DNA from: Paramecium sonneborni
Lineage: Eukaryota > Ciliophora > Oligohymenophorea > Peniculida > Parameciidae
Assembly: GCA_905182985.1 (NCBI GenBank)
Contig: CAJJDN010000007.1
Coordinates: 1-64,000 of the forward strand
Reading direction: 5' to 3'
Length of the DNA: 64,000 nucleotides
The notes under the pieces were generated by a model. The model was not told where the DNA came from. It saw nothing but the letters and a program-made list of their open reading frames with translations, and searched no databases. The position numbers and the translations under genes are program-made. Of this stretch, positions 53,130 to 64,000 are shown piece after piece (position 1 is the stretch's first letter; each line of letters starts with the position of its first letter).

Positions 53130-55482
53130 TCACTATTATATAGATGTTTATCTACTCCTCTGTTAAGAATGTTGTGATATTTATTTGTTTCGGATTATGG
53201 ATACACGAGCTGGTTATTTAGTTTGAGCTTATTTATTAATAAACTCAGATTGATTGCCATAATTATTTTAAGTAAAATAATTAGTGAATTAAAATGCTTA
53301 ATCCATACCTTACAGACCTTCTTTCACTTCATATTGATTTGTATAACTATCAAAATTAGTCTTTAAAATATTTTAGAACTTCTTAAATTCATCATCATCC
53401 AAGTGTTCCTGAATCTATTCTATCTCTTTAAGTTTCTATTCCATATCTTACTTAACTCCTATATGTTAATCATTTATCACACCTTCTCTTTTAAAACATT
53501 CTATTCTTACAAATGTCTACCATTTCTTCTTCTCCTTTCTTTTAAACTTCTTTCTTTCCGATGTATCTTGATTAAACACAATTAATTAATTTGAATCTAC
53601 TACTAAATGAGTTACATCGCATTCAGTACTGTAATGAGTTATAGATTAACAAGTATAGCATTACCCAATTGCTGAAAAATCTTTTTAAAATTCTATCTTA
53701 TCTTTAATCATCCAATATTTCTCATAATCTTCATTAAATTTAGCTAAAGTTATTAAGAAATCCTCTCTACTAATTTTGTATAATTAACTGTATTGTAAAG
53801 CTTAGGCTGATGCTTTCCTTTCAAATCCAGTAAGAAATGAGTATTCTCCAAAATATTCACCTTTATCTAATTTCTTTAATTGTAATTATTTATGAAAATT
53901 ATTTGGGAAAATGGAAACACTACCTACACTTATAAAATAAATTGATTAATCATCTAAAAATTCAGGATCTTAACCTAAAAATATCATTTCATATTCTGCA
54001 TAATTCATTTCCTAAATTGAAGCTGATAATTCTCGAAGAAATCCTCTTGAAAAATTTGTACAAAATAATGGTATTTAAAGTAATATTTTACCACAACTAG
54101 CTAATTACAATTCTGCTTTCAGTTCTGGAGCCAATTCCCCTATTATCTCCTATTCTCCTTGTATATCCCTATTTCCCTCTTAGAACCAATGTTCATTTAA
54201 ATATTATCTAACACGTTCTCTTAGATTTTGAGGTACTTCTTTTACCATCATATATCTATTGATAATTAAACGTTATTAATAGCGTTTGATATCATATATA
54301 GCATATTCTTCCAATATCTTAAATATTATATTCACCATCACTGCAAAAATAAGAACTGCAAATAATATGCCACCCATACCAACAAGCACTTCAAAAGTAT
54401 TTAGTGGTTACATATCACCATATCCCATAGTAGTAGTAGTTGTACCAACACTAAAATAATAAGAATAAAAAAATTTTTAAATCTGTGTCAATTCACTTAT
54501 GGCTCCAAAATTGCCTTCATGAGTCAGCCAAGAATTATATCCTCTGTTTGTTGCATATAAACAAGCCAAATACCAAATACAGGCATATACAATAAATACA
54601 AATTACAAAACTGCTAATACTTTTGCAATCTAAAATATAGTTCTTACTCTACGATGCAGCATGACGAGTTCTCCAAATTAAAATGATATTCTAGTTAATG
54701 ATGGGTATTTTAAATAGAATAAAAGATATATCCATCTCTCATTATATGTCTGCATTATTTATCTGGTTAATAATGCTATGGTTGCAATTAAATCAAATAA
54801 AAATCTTGTTTATAAATATCTATGAGCAATTTAAGCTCTATCCATTACAAGATTTCCATGTGAATAATAAGCTGTATGAAATTCTAAGCACAAATCAAAT
54901 GAAAAAGTAACTAAAGTTACTACTGCAATAAATATTTTTGCCCATTCAGGTACAAACTTAATTTATAAAATATATTACTTCCCAAACTTCTTAGTCAAAA
55001 GAAATATAGATAGGTATTTCATAGAAAAAAAACAAAATTATTAATCCCACCCATCCTTTCCAAAATAATAGACCTGGACTGTTTGGATAAAAAATTGGTA
55101 TAGCTTCATGAACTATTAATTATTTGAATCTAAATTACATCTTCTATAACATCCAGGTAAAACTATTTATATCTATTTTTCTTCTTTAGCATCAGCAGTA
55201 TGTTCAACTACATCATCATTATATACTTTTAATAGCAACCTTAATTTTTCTTCAGGTTACATCTCACTACCCTTGTAATACTAATAAATATCTTCAACAT
55301 TCTTCTTATTCCCTTTTCGTATTTTAGTCAGAATATATACTTATTAATGAAATCGTCAAAGCCTTTTATTTAGCTGTTTGTAATTTAGCCCCATCATTTA
55401 CAGACTATAATTGCTCATCTCCAAACTATCTCATTTCTATACTGTCTACTGATGAGTTTGCAGAATCCTATTCTTTATTCAT
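53130..55482 (-). CDS. Cyclic-nucleotide-gated-type K+ channel (758 aa)
   Basis: Four exons (55482-55341, 55312-55139, 55112-54979, 54956-53130; introns 28, 26, 22 nt) give 758 residues. A cytosolic N-terminus precedes six transmembrane segments (S1 WKGWVGLIILFFFYEIPIYI; S5 VLAVLQFVFIVYACIWYLAC). The pore has the selectivity filter TTTTTMGYGDM with GYGD at about residues 328-331, the K+ signature. S6 (GILFAVLIFAVMVNIIF) and a C-linker (RYMMVKEVPQNLRERVRQYL) lead to a cyclic-nucleotide-binding domain containing GEYFGEYSFLTGFERKASAQ, with the Glu and Arg of the phosphate-binding cassette. This matches HCN/CNG/EAG-related channels of ciliates, which control membrane excitability and ciliary beating. 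Whether it is gated by voltage is unclear, because S4 has few regular positive charges. Confidence 0.93.
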
Positions 55483-55519
55483 ATTTAAATTAATTAGATA
55501 TAATTCACTATTGTGTGTT

Positions 55520-56195
55520 CAAAAATAATAATCAATTTATTCAAAACTTAAACTACATCTTTGTTATTTTATATGAAATATTTGATAATCAGTTTCATCA
55601 TAATAAAATATCAGCTTTAGTTTCTATCTAAAAGTTGCCCTTGCCCTATAATGTATCCACATTATTTTTTTAACTTTACAAATCTTCTTTCTTTGAAATT
55701 CAAAGTTAACTTAACTCTTGCTCAATCAATTCCTGTACTTCTACTTTATCTTTTATTTTTCATTCAATATCTATTATTCTTATAACCTACATTAAATTCA
55801 ACTTTCAAGTTTACTTTTTTTTTCATTTAATGTCTTATTTTAGTTTTTCCTTTTTTTTATATATTTCAGGCTCATCTCTATATTTTTTCTTCGAATCTAG
55901 AAAATAACAACTCAATTAACTAATCTCTTAACGATTGACAGATTTTAGTAGCACAAAATTCGCATCATATATTGAATTTCAAAGGTTTCTTTATCATTTT
56001 CTCAAAATTCAAAGATTTTCATAAGTTTTTATTTATATAAATAAACTGAGGTAAAAGTAGAGAGCATTCGTGTTACAATTTTATCTTATCTTTTTTTTTT
56101 AAATTCAATATATTAATATAAACAAAAGTATACTAAGGAAATCCATCAGATTGCCCAGATGTAATTAAAATATTAGATAAGGCTTCTATTATCAT
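55520..56195 (-). pseudogene. Decayed gene, several frames with TGA breaks
   Basis: Reading leftwards from ATG 56193-56195, a protein-like frame (ILITSGQSDGFPQYTFVYIN) runs about 65 codons to a TGA and continues beyond it (ENDKETFEIQYMMRILCYQN). A 20-nt intron would join DSKKKYRDEPEIYKKKEKLK, which ends at a TGA. Further on KVEVQELIEQ and, after a 25-nt intron, VKKIMWIHYRARATFRQKLK through QIDYYF read well to a final TGA at 55520-55522. The pieces look like one ancestral gene broken by stops and a frame change. It could instead be two or three very short genes. No family recognised. Confidence 0.4.
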
Positions 56196-56441
56196 AATAA
56201 AACTTATTAAATTGAGAATGTTAGTCCAACATTTGGTTTTGAAATATTTATAAAATTCAGTAAATTTATGAAATCCTTTTCTATATTTTTTAACGATAAG
56301 GGATTCTAAATTTGTTTATATTGTTTTGGGAATTCATATTTAGAATTGAATATTTTTTAATTTAATAATGATATAAACAACTTACAATAATTATACTTTC
56401 TAAATTTCAATATTATAAAAAATATAATAGTCAAAATTTTT
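56196..56441. other. Intergenic spacer
   Basis: Short AT-rich spacer between the decayed gene and the phosphatase gene. Nothing recognisable. Confidence 0.5.
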
Positions 56442-58008
56442 TCAAATCACTAACAGAAGTTTCATAGCTTCATCAAGACTTTGACATTGTTAGATTTACT
56501 TTAAAAAAAATGTTTTACCATTAATGTCTCTTACATCATCAATTTACAACAAAACTTTTAAATAATCTATAACACCAATTAATTCCTAAAATAATAAAAT
56601 GAATTACATTATCCTTAACATTATCAATGTAAGGTATAATAGGAATACCATTATCAATTTAGTAAGCATAAGAATAAGCAGCATTATCAATCAAAACAAT
56701 ATCCTTGAGATTTCTGTTTAAAATTCTCAAATCTTTTACATATATGCCTTATTATGTTTATATGCAATGTTCTCTATATAATCTACAAGTGACCCATTTT
56801 TTTGTAGGATCTAATTTATCTATTATTTTATCAGCATATAAAGGATGAGATGCAGTAAAAATCATAACTTCAAAATGCTTAGAGCATTCCTGTAAAAATT
56901 ACTGAGCAAAAGGCCTCACACTAATTCCTGCCTTTTTAATATAGTTTAGTATACTTCGTGAATATATCCATTGGGCATTTAAATTGGAACTTTAAAATCA
57001 AATTTCATTTATGGTTACTCATTACAATGGATAAGAGTTTCATCCAAGTCCAAGACTAATGTTTTTTATTTTTCTATTTAATAATTATATTATATTACTT
57101 ATCTATTGAAAATTTATACATCTATGCTCAATTTCTTTAATTTCAGGTTAGAGAAATTGTTTGCTAAGTTGAAGACTATGAAATTATTATACAAAATGGT
57201 TAATATATAATTGAGCATACAGTCCTTCTAAATTTAAACCCTTTAGATATTTTCTTAAATTATCCATGTAATAAGTTCCTAAATTTATTTACTTAAATTG
57301 ATTAAATGAGGACTCTTATGAACCTTATGAGTCTTCTTATAACCATTCAAAAGATTCAGTTCTTTTAACTCTTAATGCTTTAAGTTCTTAGTTGAACTCA
57401 TAAACCTGATATTAAGGATCAATATCCTATTGGTGATGATAATTAGTTTTTCTAATTTTATTAATTTTAGATTTATCTGACGTTTTCATTTATGATTCTC
57501 TTGAAGTGAATTAGCTATTATTGAGTGAAGCATCTTTTATTACTCTTCTTGCTGTCTATTCTTTTTTTGATGAAGTTTAAGAACTAAAAAAGGGGAGTTT
57601 TATATCCGTATATTATTTAATTGGTGATAGACATTCTATTTCCATACTTTGTTCTTGTTTTGGTTATATGATCAAATTAGGACTCTTTACTAATTATCAC
57701 CTAAATATATACCTCTTAACCATAATTGGCCCTTTCACTTTTACTCAACATTCTTGGTGTCTATTTTTTAGGAAGAGATAATTTTTCTAACATCATGACA
57801 ATCAATTACATTGAAAGCTATTTCCTAATCCAATACAATCTTTTGGAATACTTCTTCCTTACCTTTAAAAAACACTATCAGATCTTAATTAATTGTTGTT
57901 TGAAGTATTCGTATAAATTTTTGGAGGTGAAGGCTTTCTGTTGCTATCAATAATATTGTCTTTTGAATTGTCATTTGTCAGAAATCGAGCATTACGTTTA
58001 GATCTCAT
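56442..58008 (-). CDS. SCP/FCP-type phosphatase (481 aa)
   Basis: Six exons (58008-57810, 57786-57713, 57684-57099, 57073-56955, 56931-56608, 56585-56442; introns 23, 28, 25, 23, 22 nt) give 481 residues. The C-terminal ~190 residues are an FCP1/SCP (NIF) domain of the HAD superfamily: KTLVLDLDETLIHCN with the DxDxT nucleophile motif, SVRPFAQQFLQECSKHFEVM, IFTASHPLYADKIIDKLDP, VKDLRILNRNLKDIVLIDNA and the C-terminal LIGVIDYLKVLLQIDDVRDI. These enzymes dephosphorylate Ser in proteins such as the RNA polymerase II tail. The N-terminal ~290 residues are basic, Ser/Gln-rich and probably regulatory. Every intron lies where an unspliced read would hit TGA or change frame, and the total is in frame. 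Confidence 0.92.
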
Positions 58009-58131
58009 CACTTATAAATATAAAATATTGATTAATACAAATAATCATTGAAAAAATTACAACATATTTTTAACTTCATATTTATTTATAATTTTTTATG
58101 AATATTTTTCAACATTTTTCTTGTATGTCTC

Positions 58132-59901
58132 TCACCCAAATTTGGATAGAAAAGCTGAATTATAAATTTAGCCACTTTCCAACATTTATTTCTATGAATC
58201 AGACAAATTTTAAAGAGCTTAATCTTCTTCATCAGTTTTAGTTATATTTTATGTTTTAGATTTTAATTTACTTTATGATTATTAATATTAAGAAAAATCT
58301 CCCTACTTTATACCTCTATAAATAAGAACTTCAAAATCTTCTTTATCATCTGCTAATGCTATAAATTTTATCATAAATCCTAAAATTAATATTGCGTGCT
58401 CTAATCCAAGTACACTACCAGGTTCTAAATATTAAACTACTATTTTTACATCTATAAATTGTATATCCCTACTGTTCAAATTATTGACATATTGCTGTTA
58501 TGTATGTGTAAAAATCCTTATTTTTATTTTGTCTTTCAAAACTCTTATGAAAGTCTTCATTTAATCTCTCAATTAATATTTATCTCACATATGTGTTTGT
58601 TAAATTTTTAAAAATATTAAATAAATTCGAAAACATCATAGAATCTTCATTTTGATTTTTTATTTTTTTTTCATACCATATTTTTAATCTATCACTAATC
58701 TTAGATATATCTAGATCTTTTAAATCTGGATAACAGCTTTAGATTGTAATTCTGACCATATCTGTAAAATTTAATGATTTAATTCTTTCTTATGTTGATA
58801 AGTATTTTGCTATTAAATTAGTGCAATCTAAAGATGGATTATAATATAAAGCACAAAAATAAGTAAAGGTAAAATAAAGGGCATCCAAATAAAAAACAAT
58901 TTGTTAATTTTATTTATTTAGTATGATTTATGATTAAGTTTACTTAATTTCAGATTTTAACTTAATTTTTGATTATTTTTAAATTAATTAACTTCGGTGT
59001 TCATCTAATTTTCTTTCTAAATTTATTAAAAATTCGCATACTTTCTTCAAATATTTTTAAAGTGTAATTTTCATCTTAGTGTAAACCCAGTATTCTAACC
59101 TTCTCAGATTCTTCTTCATTCCCAAGAAGTTTTAATAAGTTAGCTAAAAATAATAAGATTATTAACCTTTTCTCTCATACAATTCTTTCTTGCCTGGTTT
59201 TAAAGAAATTGCTATATCACAACATTCCAAAGCCTCATCGTAATTTTCTAAAGCTACAAAAGATTCCACTGATTTTATAAATTGATAAATACTTTTAGCA
59301 ATAAAATATTTTTTCTTTTATAAAGCAGTATGAGCTTTCTCGAAATACTAAATTGCTTATCTGTGTACATTCATTTTTTAATAAACAATACCTTTAATAA
59401 ATAAAAAATTAAACCAAATGAATAATCGACATTAGGTCCAGGCTTTTTTTTCTCAATTTCACATAAATTTTTTAAAGCTCCAGGATAATCTTCTTTAATC
59501 AAACAAATTTTAGCTAATTTAAAAATAGTCTTACTTGATAAATAGAATACTCTTGTACAGTTTGGCTTTACCTTTTAAGCTTCTAATAAACATTTTTCAG
59601 CATTTTCTATCATTTATAATTTAAGATAGCATATTGATTTTAAGAGATAAACAGGAATAAATTATTATTTTAAAATAATTAAATCTCCTAATACTATAGC
59701 ATCCATATATTTATCAATAGTAGCAAGAAGCAGCATTAAAATAAATAATTCAGCAGATTCTTTCTCAATTTTTTCTAACTTTTCAATATCTTTTTTATGC
59801 ATTTTTATCACAACAGCAATTAGTATAAACTTTAATTTTTCTTCAACAGGCATTTTCTCAAAAGCTTAAACAGCATCTCCTTTTGAATTTGAAGCTCCCA
59901 T
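58132..59901 (-). CDS. TPR protein with helical C-terminal domain (557 aa)
   Basis: Five exons (59901-59415, 59391-59167, 59143-59042, 59016-58450, 58424-58132; introns 23, 23, 25, 25 nt) give 557 residues. The N-terminal half has tetratricopeptide repeats, clearest in SFGIVYQKMNVHRQAIQYFE and ENYDEALECCDIAISLKPGK. A charged helix (EEKRKLDEHRSQLIQKQSKI) leads to a helical, unrecognised C-terminal domain (ITIQSCYPDLKDLDISKISD, FEVLIYRGIKQGDFSQ). Start MGASNSKGD begins with Gly-2, a possible N-myristoylation site. The join at intron 59017-59041 is the critical choice: without it the TPR part ends at TGA 59001-59003 and the C-terminal part would need a separate start overlapping that stop (ATGA). 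The single-gene model reads without forcing. Confidence 0.68.
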
Positions 59902-59916
59902 AGATAAAATAAAATA

Positions 59917-60015
59917 AAATGAATATTATTTTTTGAATTCTATTAAACTTTTAAAATATATAGAGAAATGAATATTATTTTTTGAATTCTATTAAACTTT
60001 TAAAATATATAGAGA
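59917..60015. repeat. 49-bp tandem duplication
   Basis: A 49-bp unit beginning GAATATTATTTTTTGAATTC occurs twice in direct tandem (from 59921 and from 59970) with no mismatch until the end of the second copy. It lies in the spacer between the divergent TPR gene and the membrane-protein gene. A slippage or local duplication event is likely; it may also duplicate a promoter element. Confidence 0.9.
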
Positions 60016-60198
60016 TGATATTTTTCCATATTACTCAATTTTTGATATAATGTATTTTTTAGTCAATCATAACTCATATTTCTTCATATATATTTTTTTT
60101 TAATTTATGATCTCTTATCTTCAAAATATGCATATTATTACTGAAATCTTTTAATTATGCTTACATATTTTACATAAATTATTATTATAATTATAAGA

Positions 60199-63100
60199 AT
60201 GAATTAAACAAATTCTTAAAATGAATCATAAATAGTATAGAATGAAGAGGATTAAAATACTTTGTTGGAATAAAATAAGTAAGAATCAAGTGCAGATAAT
60301 TAGACATCGTTAAATTGAGAAATCCTTTTTTATAAATCAGATCGAATATAAATATTAAGGACCTGATCATCCATAAATCGCTGAATTATTAGAATTATTG
60401 GATGAAAAGCAAAGAAAACCTTTGTCTAATTAAACCTTAGAAAGTTTTCGACAAAAAATACTTTATTATGAAAAACAATTCAATAAAAATTGTACATTTA
60501 TGGACAATATGTTTCAGATATCATTTTATTATATTTTGACTATAATTGTTTATTTGAGCATATATTTTACATATTTAACAAGTGTGATAGTATTACTTAG
60601 TTTATGACTATAATTAGTCTTTGAAATCGGATGAAATAATAGTTAAGAGTTCAATTAAATTAAATATTGTTCAATAATTGCCTGAATTTGGTTTTATGAT
60701 TACAAGTTTTACACTTGGGTAATATAACTCTTTATATATATTTAGAATAATTATCATAAAGAATTCAATAATTCTGTTGTTATTGTTTGCTTTAGGATGC
60801 ATAATCCCTGCATTTTATTTATTTTATGTATATCTTGATGTATTTAATTTAAATGAAAGTGCAATTGATTATGATATGGTTTTATTTTTAAGTGCATTTA
60901 TAATTTCTATTTTGAATGGTATAATAGTTTCTGTTCTTTAACAGATAGTAGAAAGTATGTATAATTAAATTATTGGTGCATTATTTTCAAGTGGATGGTG
61001 TTTGTTCATTGTTTACTTGTTAGGATTTTTAATATTTTCTTATGTGATTGGTTTGGATATAATAACTGCTGAGAAAGTGATCAATTACATAATCAATTCA
61101 TTATATATTCCAATATTTGTGGCAATCACATTTTCATACTTTATGATAAATACAAGATTATTTGATTGGCCTGCAGGAATAATAAAAACAGCATTGGATA
61201 GGATTAAGATTAAAATATTGAAATAATAGATTTAAAAAGAAGATTAATAATCCCAATAAACAGTTTAGATTACGACTTTAATTTCAAAGTTAGTAATATA
61301 TTCTATTGGAGCATCCTACATAACTATGGAGATAATATTTTATATTTTGTTAGCGTCAGAACTAAAATAATCAAAAATAGATTATACAGCAATAGTATCT
61401 TTATCATTAGAGTTGATAATAATTCCATTATATTTATTTTTGGGGGTGTTTATATCTGTAAGTGATAGAAAACCATAATACACATATTTATTAGTACCTT
61501 TAGTAATAGGAGCTCCAATAATTTTTGGATGCTTGAAATTGGGGAATTATTTAGAATATGAAAAGGATATAACTAATTTCACAGAGATTTTATATTATTG
61601 TCCACTTTTTGTGAATATTCTTTGGTTATCTTTAACATTGATGGGATTAGATAAAAGGAGGTTGTTTATAAATTCTTTAGGATTTGTATGTTTTTTTATA
61701 GCCATTCCAATAGGTGTGTTTTTACCACTATATAATTTATATCATTATTCATCTCTTTAGATAATAGCATATATATTTATTGTAATAGGAATGATAGTTT
61801 TATTATTGGTATTATTTTATTTCTTCATCTAATCAATGAAAGCAATAAAAAGAGCTAAAGAATTAGCTGATTAAGTAATTCCTACTTTTGATGAATTTAA
61901 ATATTACAATTTAACAGATTTGGCATTCTGTATAAATTCAGTTTGCTTTTTATTATCTTATTTTATAATTAGTTATTTTTTTTGGTATATATTCGATCAA
62001 AATAACACAGCAACAGTTACAGAGGGTGCTGCTATGTTTGCAGTATTAGCAATTACTCCAACAATATTTGTACTTATCAACATAGCTCTTGGACATAAAT
62101 CATTAGAAATTACATATGAATTTGCATAAGATATTAAGGAATTATAGAAAATAGAAGAATTAAAGAATCGAAAGAGGATTTAATAAAGATTTTATTAAAA
62201 CACTGCAGTATGTTGTGGAATTTTACTTCCCTTATGTTTATTCATTCCAATATCTTTGATAACAACAAACTAATCAGCATCAATATTTTTTGAAGCATTA
62301 GCTATTGGAATACCAATATGTTTTTTAATGTATAAATTTTTGATAACTATTAAAAACAAATCAATTGCATTTGAAGATTTTTTTTAACCTTTTGTTAGTT
62401 CTCTATTATGGTGTTGTGTAATATTTCCATTTGGAGTAATAGTTCCAACAATGGCAGTATTTTTTAATAATGCTGATTCGACTTTTTAATATTTTGCATA
62501 AGGAGCTGTTGGTTTAGGATTATTTGTATGTATAATTGGAGTAACAGGTGCATCTTTATTTTTATCATTATTATTAAATAGAGAAGAATTTGAAAGAAAG
62601 AAGAGAGAAATTTTAAAAAAAGTAATGGAAATATTAAGAGAAAATCATGTTCTTAGTGATATTAGTGTAGTTGGAATATTATATATGAAATACTTAAATA
62701 AATTGTAAATAATTTATACAAAATTAAATGCTACAAAGAATTAGAGTTAAAAAAAGAAATAGAAATAAGAAGAGTTTAAATAATTAAAATAGATGTTGAC
62801 AGAGAATCTAATTTAAGGAGAACCAATTAATGTAATAAAATATGATGGACCAGAATTAGAGTATGATCATAAATTAGTAAGTAAAAATGTTTATTAAGAA
62901 TATATTAATTTATTAGAATAGGAATTATTAGATAAATAGAAGAATATAATATAAGAATAGGAATTAACAGGTTGTAAAAAGTATATAATGGATTGTTTAT
63001 GTTGTAGATGTGGACTTGAAGAAGTGAATTAATTAGAAAATTAAAAAAATGTTGAAATAATTAAACTTAGAGATCTTTATAAATTAGATGAAGATACTGG

Positions 63101-64000
63101 ATAAAAAATGAATGATTTAATTCCATAATTTAATTCTGTTTATAAAGTAGCTGAGGAAACTGATACACTTATAAAAAAGATAGACTTTTAAGCTGAGGAT
63201 AAATAAATTATATATAAATAAAAATATAAACCAGTTTAAGAAATAAAAAGTGAAAAAACTGATAGCTTAAATTAAATCCAATTAAAATAATTAAATGATA
63301 AAGCATTAGGAAATATTAAATCATCAGATTAATATTTTTCTTTATCATCATCTGATTAAATGATTGCAGAATTTATGCATGAAGTATTTATGGAGTTTGC
63401 TAATAATGATTAAGGTTTAGAACCTTCAATTTGTTTTGCTGATTTATAATAATTTAGTAGATTAACTGATTTGCATTTTGATTTAATTGATTATGAAAAA
63501 TATGCTAAAACTATTTGGGTTAATTAAACTTATAGTTTAAATGAAATATAATTTGCAGGTTTAATTAAAGGTATAATAAAAGATTATGATGGAGATTAAT
63601 TTGAAAATCTGAAATAGTTAGTTCTTGATCATATTTATCCTTAATTAATAACATCTATGAAATCTTTAATGATCAATTTTAAATACTCAAATAAAAAAGT
63701 TTTATAAAATAATAAAAACTAAGATAATCCTTTTTTAAGATAAAATTTTATTTCAAATGTTGTTTAAACAGAGTTCTCTAAATTTGATGCTATAAAAGTT
63801 AAGTAAGTATATAAAGAGGAAGTTAATAATTAATCAAGAATAAATAATGATGAAAATAGAGTTCCAAAATTATCTAAGAAATAAAAGGAATAAAAATACG
63901 ATGAAGAAAAGTATTAAATAGAGTAAGTATATGCTTAAAAACTACCATGTTATAAGAGATGTTGTTATTCATGTAATGATTGGTTTAGAATAAATGTGAT
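60199..64000 (+). CDS. Large multi-pass membrane protein, 3' end outside window
   Basis: Three exons (60199-60278, 60304-60589, 60618 to the window edge; introns 25 and 28 nt) give at least 1249 residues with no stop before 64000. A Gln/Asn-rich cytosolic N-terminus (~100 residues) is followed by about 15-17 hydrophobic segments between 60.5 and 62.6 kb (QISFYYILTIIVYLSIYFTY, SSGWCLFIVYLLGFLIFSYV, FAVLAITPTIFVLINIALGH). A long hydrophilic, Gln/Lys-rich part then contains Cys clusters (CLCCRCGL, CYKRCCYSCNDW) that might bind metal. I do not recognise the family; the number of helices would fit a transporter or a large ciliate-specific transmembrane protein. It is divergent from the TPR gene with 297 bp between starts. 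Confidence 0.8.

Noticed and set aside
58890..58905. Frameshift at a run of six A/T in the TPR gene region
   Set aside because: I first needed an extra base to join two frames, but an intron at 59017-59041 keeps the whole gene in frame without any indel.

Overview
This window looks like one end of a somatic (macronuclear) chromosome of a ciliate of the genus Paramecium. It opens with a telomere made of mixed C4A2/C3A3 repeats. It is very AT-rich, and every recognisable gene reads through only if TAA and TAG are translated as glutamine and TGA is the sole stop. The genes are cut by tiny GT...AG introns of 20-32 nt. Genes are packed on both strands, often with less than 100 bp between them. All gene models here were read by hand with that code. 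Each spliced length was checked to be a whole number of codons.

Layout. 1-5100 is the telomere and a gene-poor subtelomere with decayed coding fragments and an interstitial telomere-like tract. 5.1-12.2 kb holds an unknown protein, a large type I membrane protein and a divergent actin (all +). 12.65-21.4 kb is one huge cysteine-rich surface-antigen-like gene (-). 21.4-24 kb is intergenic with an 865-base N gap. 24-36.3 kb is dense: a RING-finger protein, a PX-domain protein, small and TPR-like proteins, an AGC-type kinase, a CFAP97-like protein, a SHIPPO/sperm-tail PG-rich repeat protein, a secreted protein and coiled-coil proteins. 37.5-43.5 kb has two tandem copines and a mitochondrial 2-oxoglutarate/malate-type carrier (+). 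43.6-59.9 kb is a run of minus-strand genes: a giant secreted protein, a kinesin-like protein with a degenerate motor, a cyclic-nucleotide-gated K+ channel, a decayed gene, an SCP/FCP phosphatase and a TPR protein. 60.2 kb to the window end is a large multi-pass membrane protein, truncated by the window edge (+).

Assembly. Three single-N positions (3342, 17360, 36981) each lie between two identical copies of 1.1-1.3 kb. These are almost certainly unmerged contig overlaps, not biology. One of them falsely breaks the surface-antigen gene, and another splits a coiled-coil gene and the first copine into duplicate partial copies.

Themes. Several neighbours point to cilia and cell-surface or membrane signalling: the SHIPPO protein, the CFAP97-like protein, the kinesin-like protein, the CNG channel, the copines, the AGC kinase, and the secreted or surface proteins. 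No operon-like logic is expected in this organism, so neighbourhood is weak evidence for shared function.
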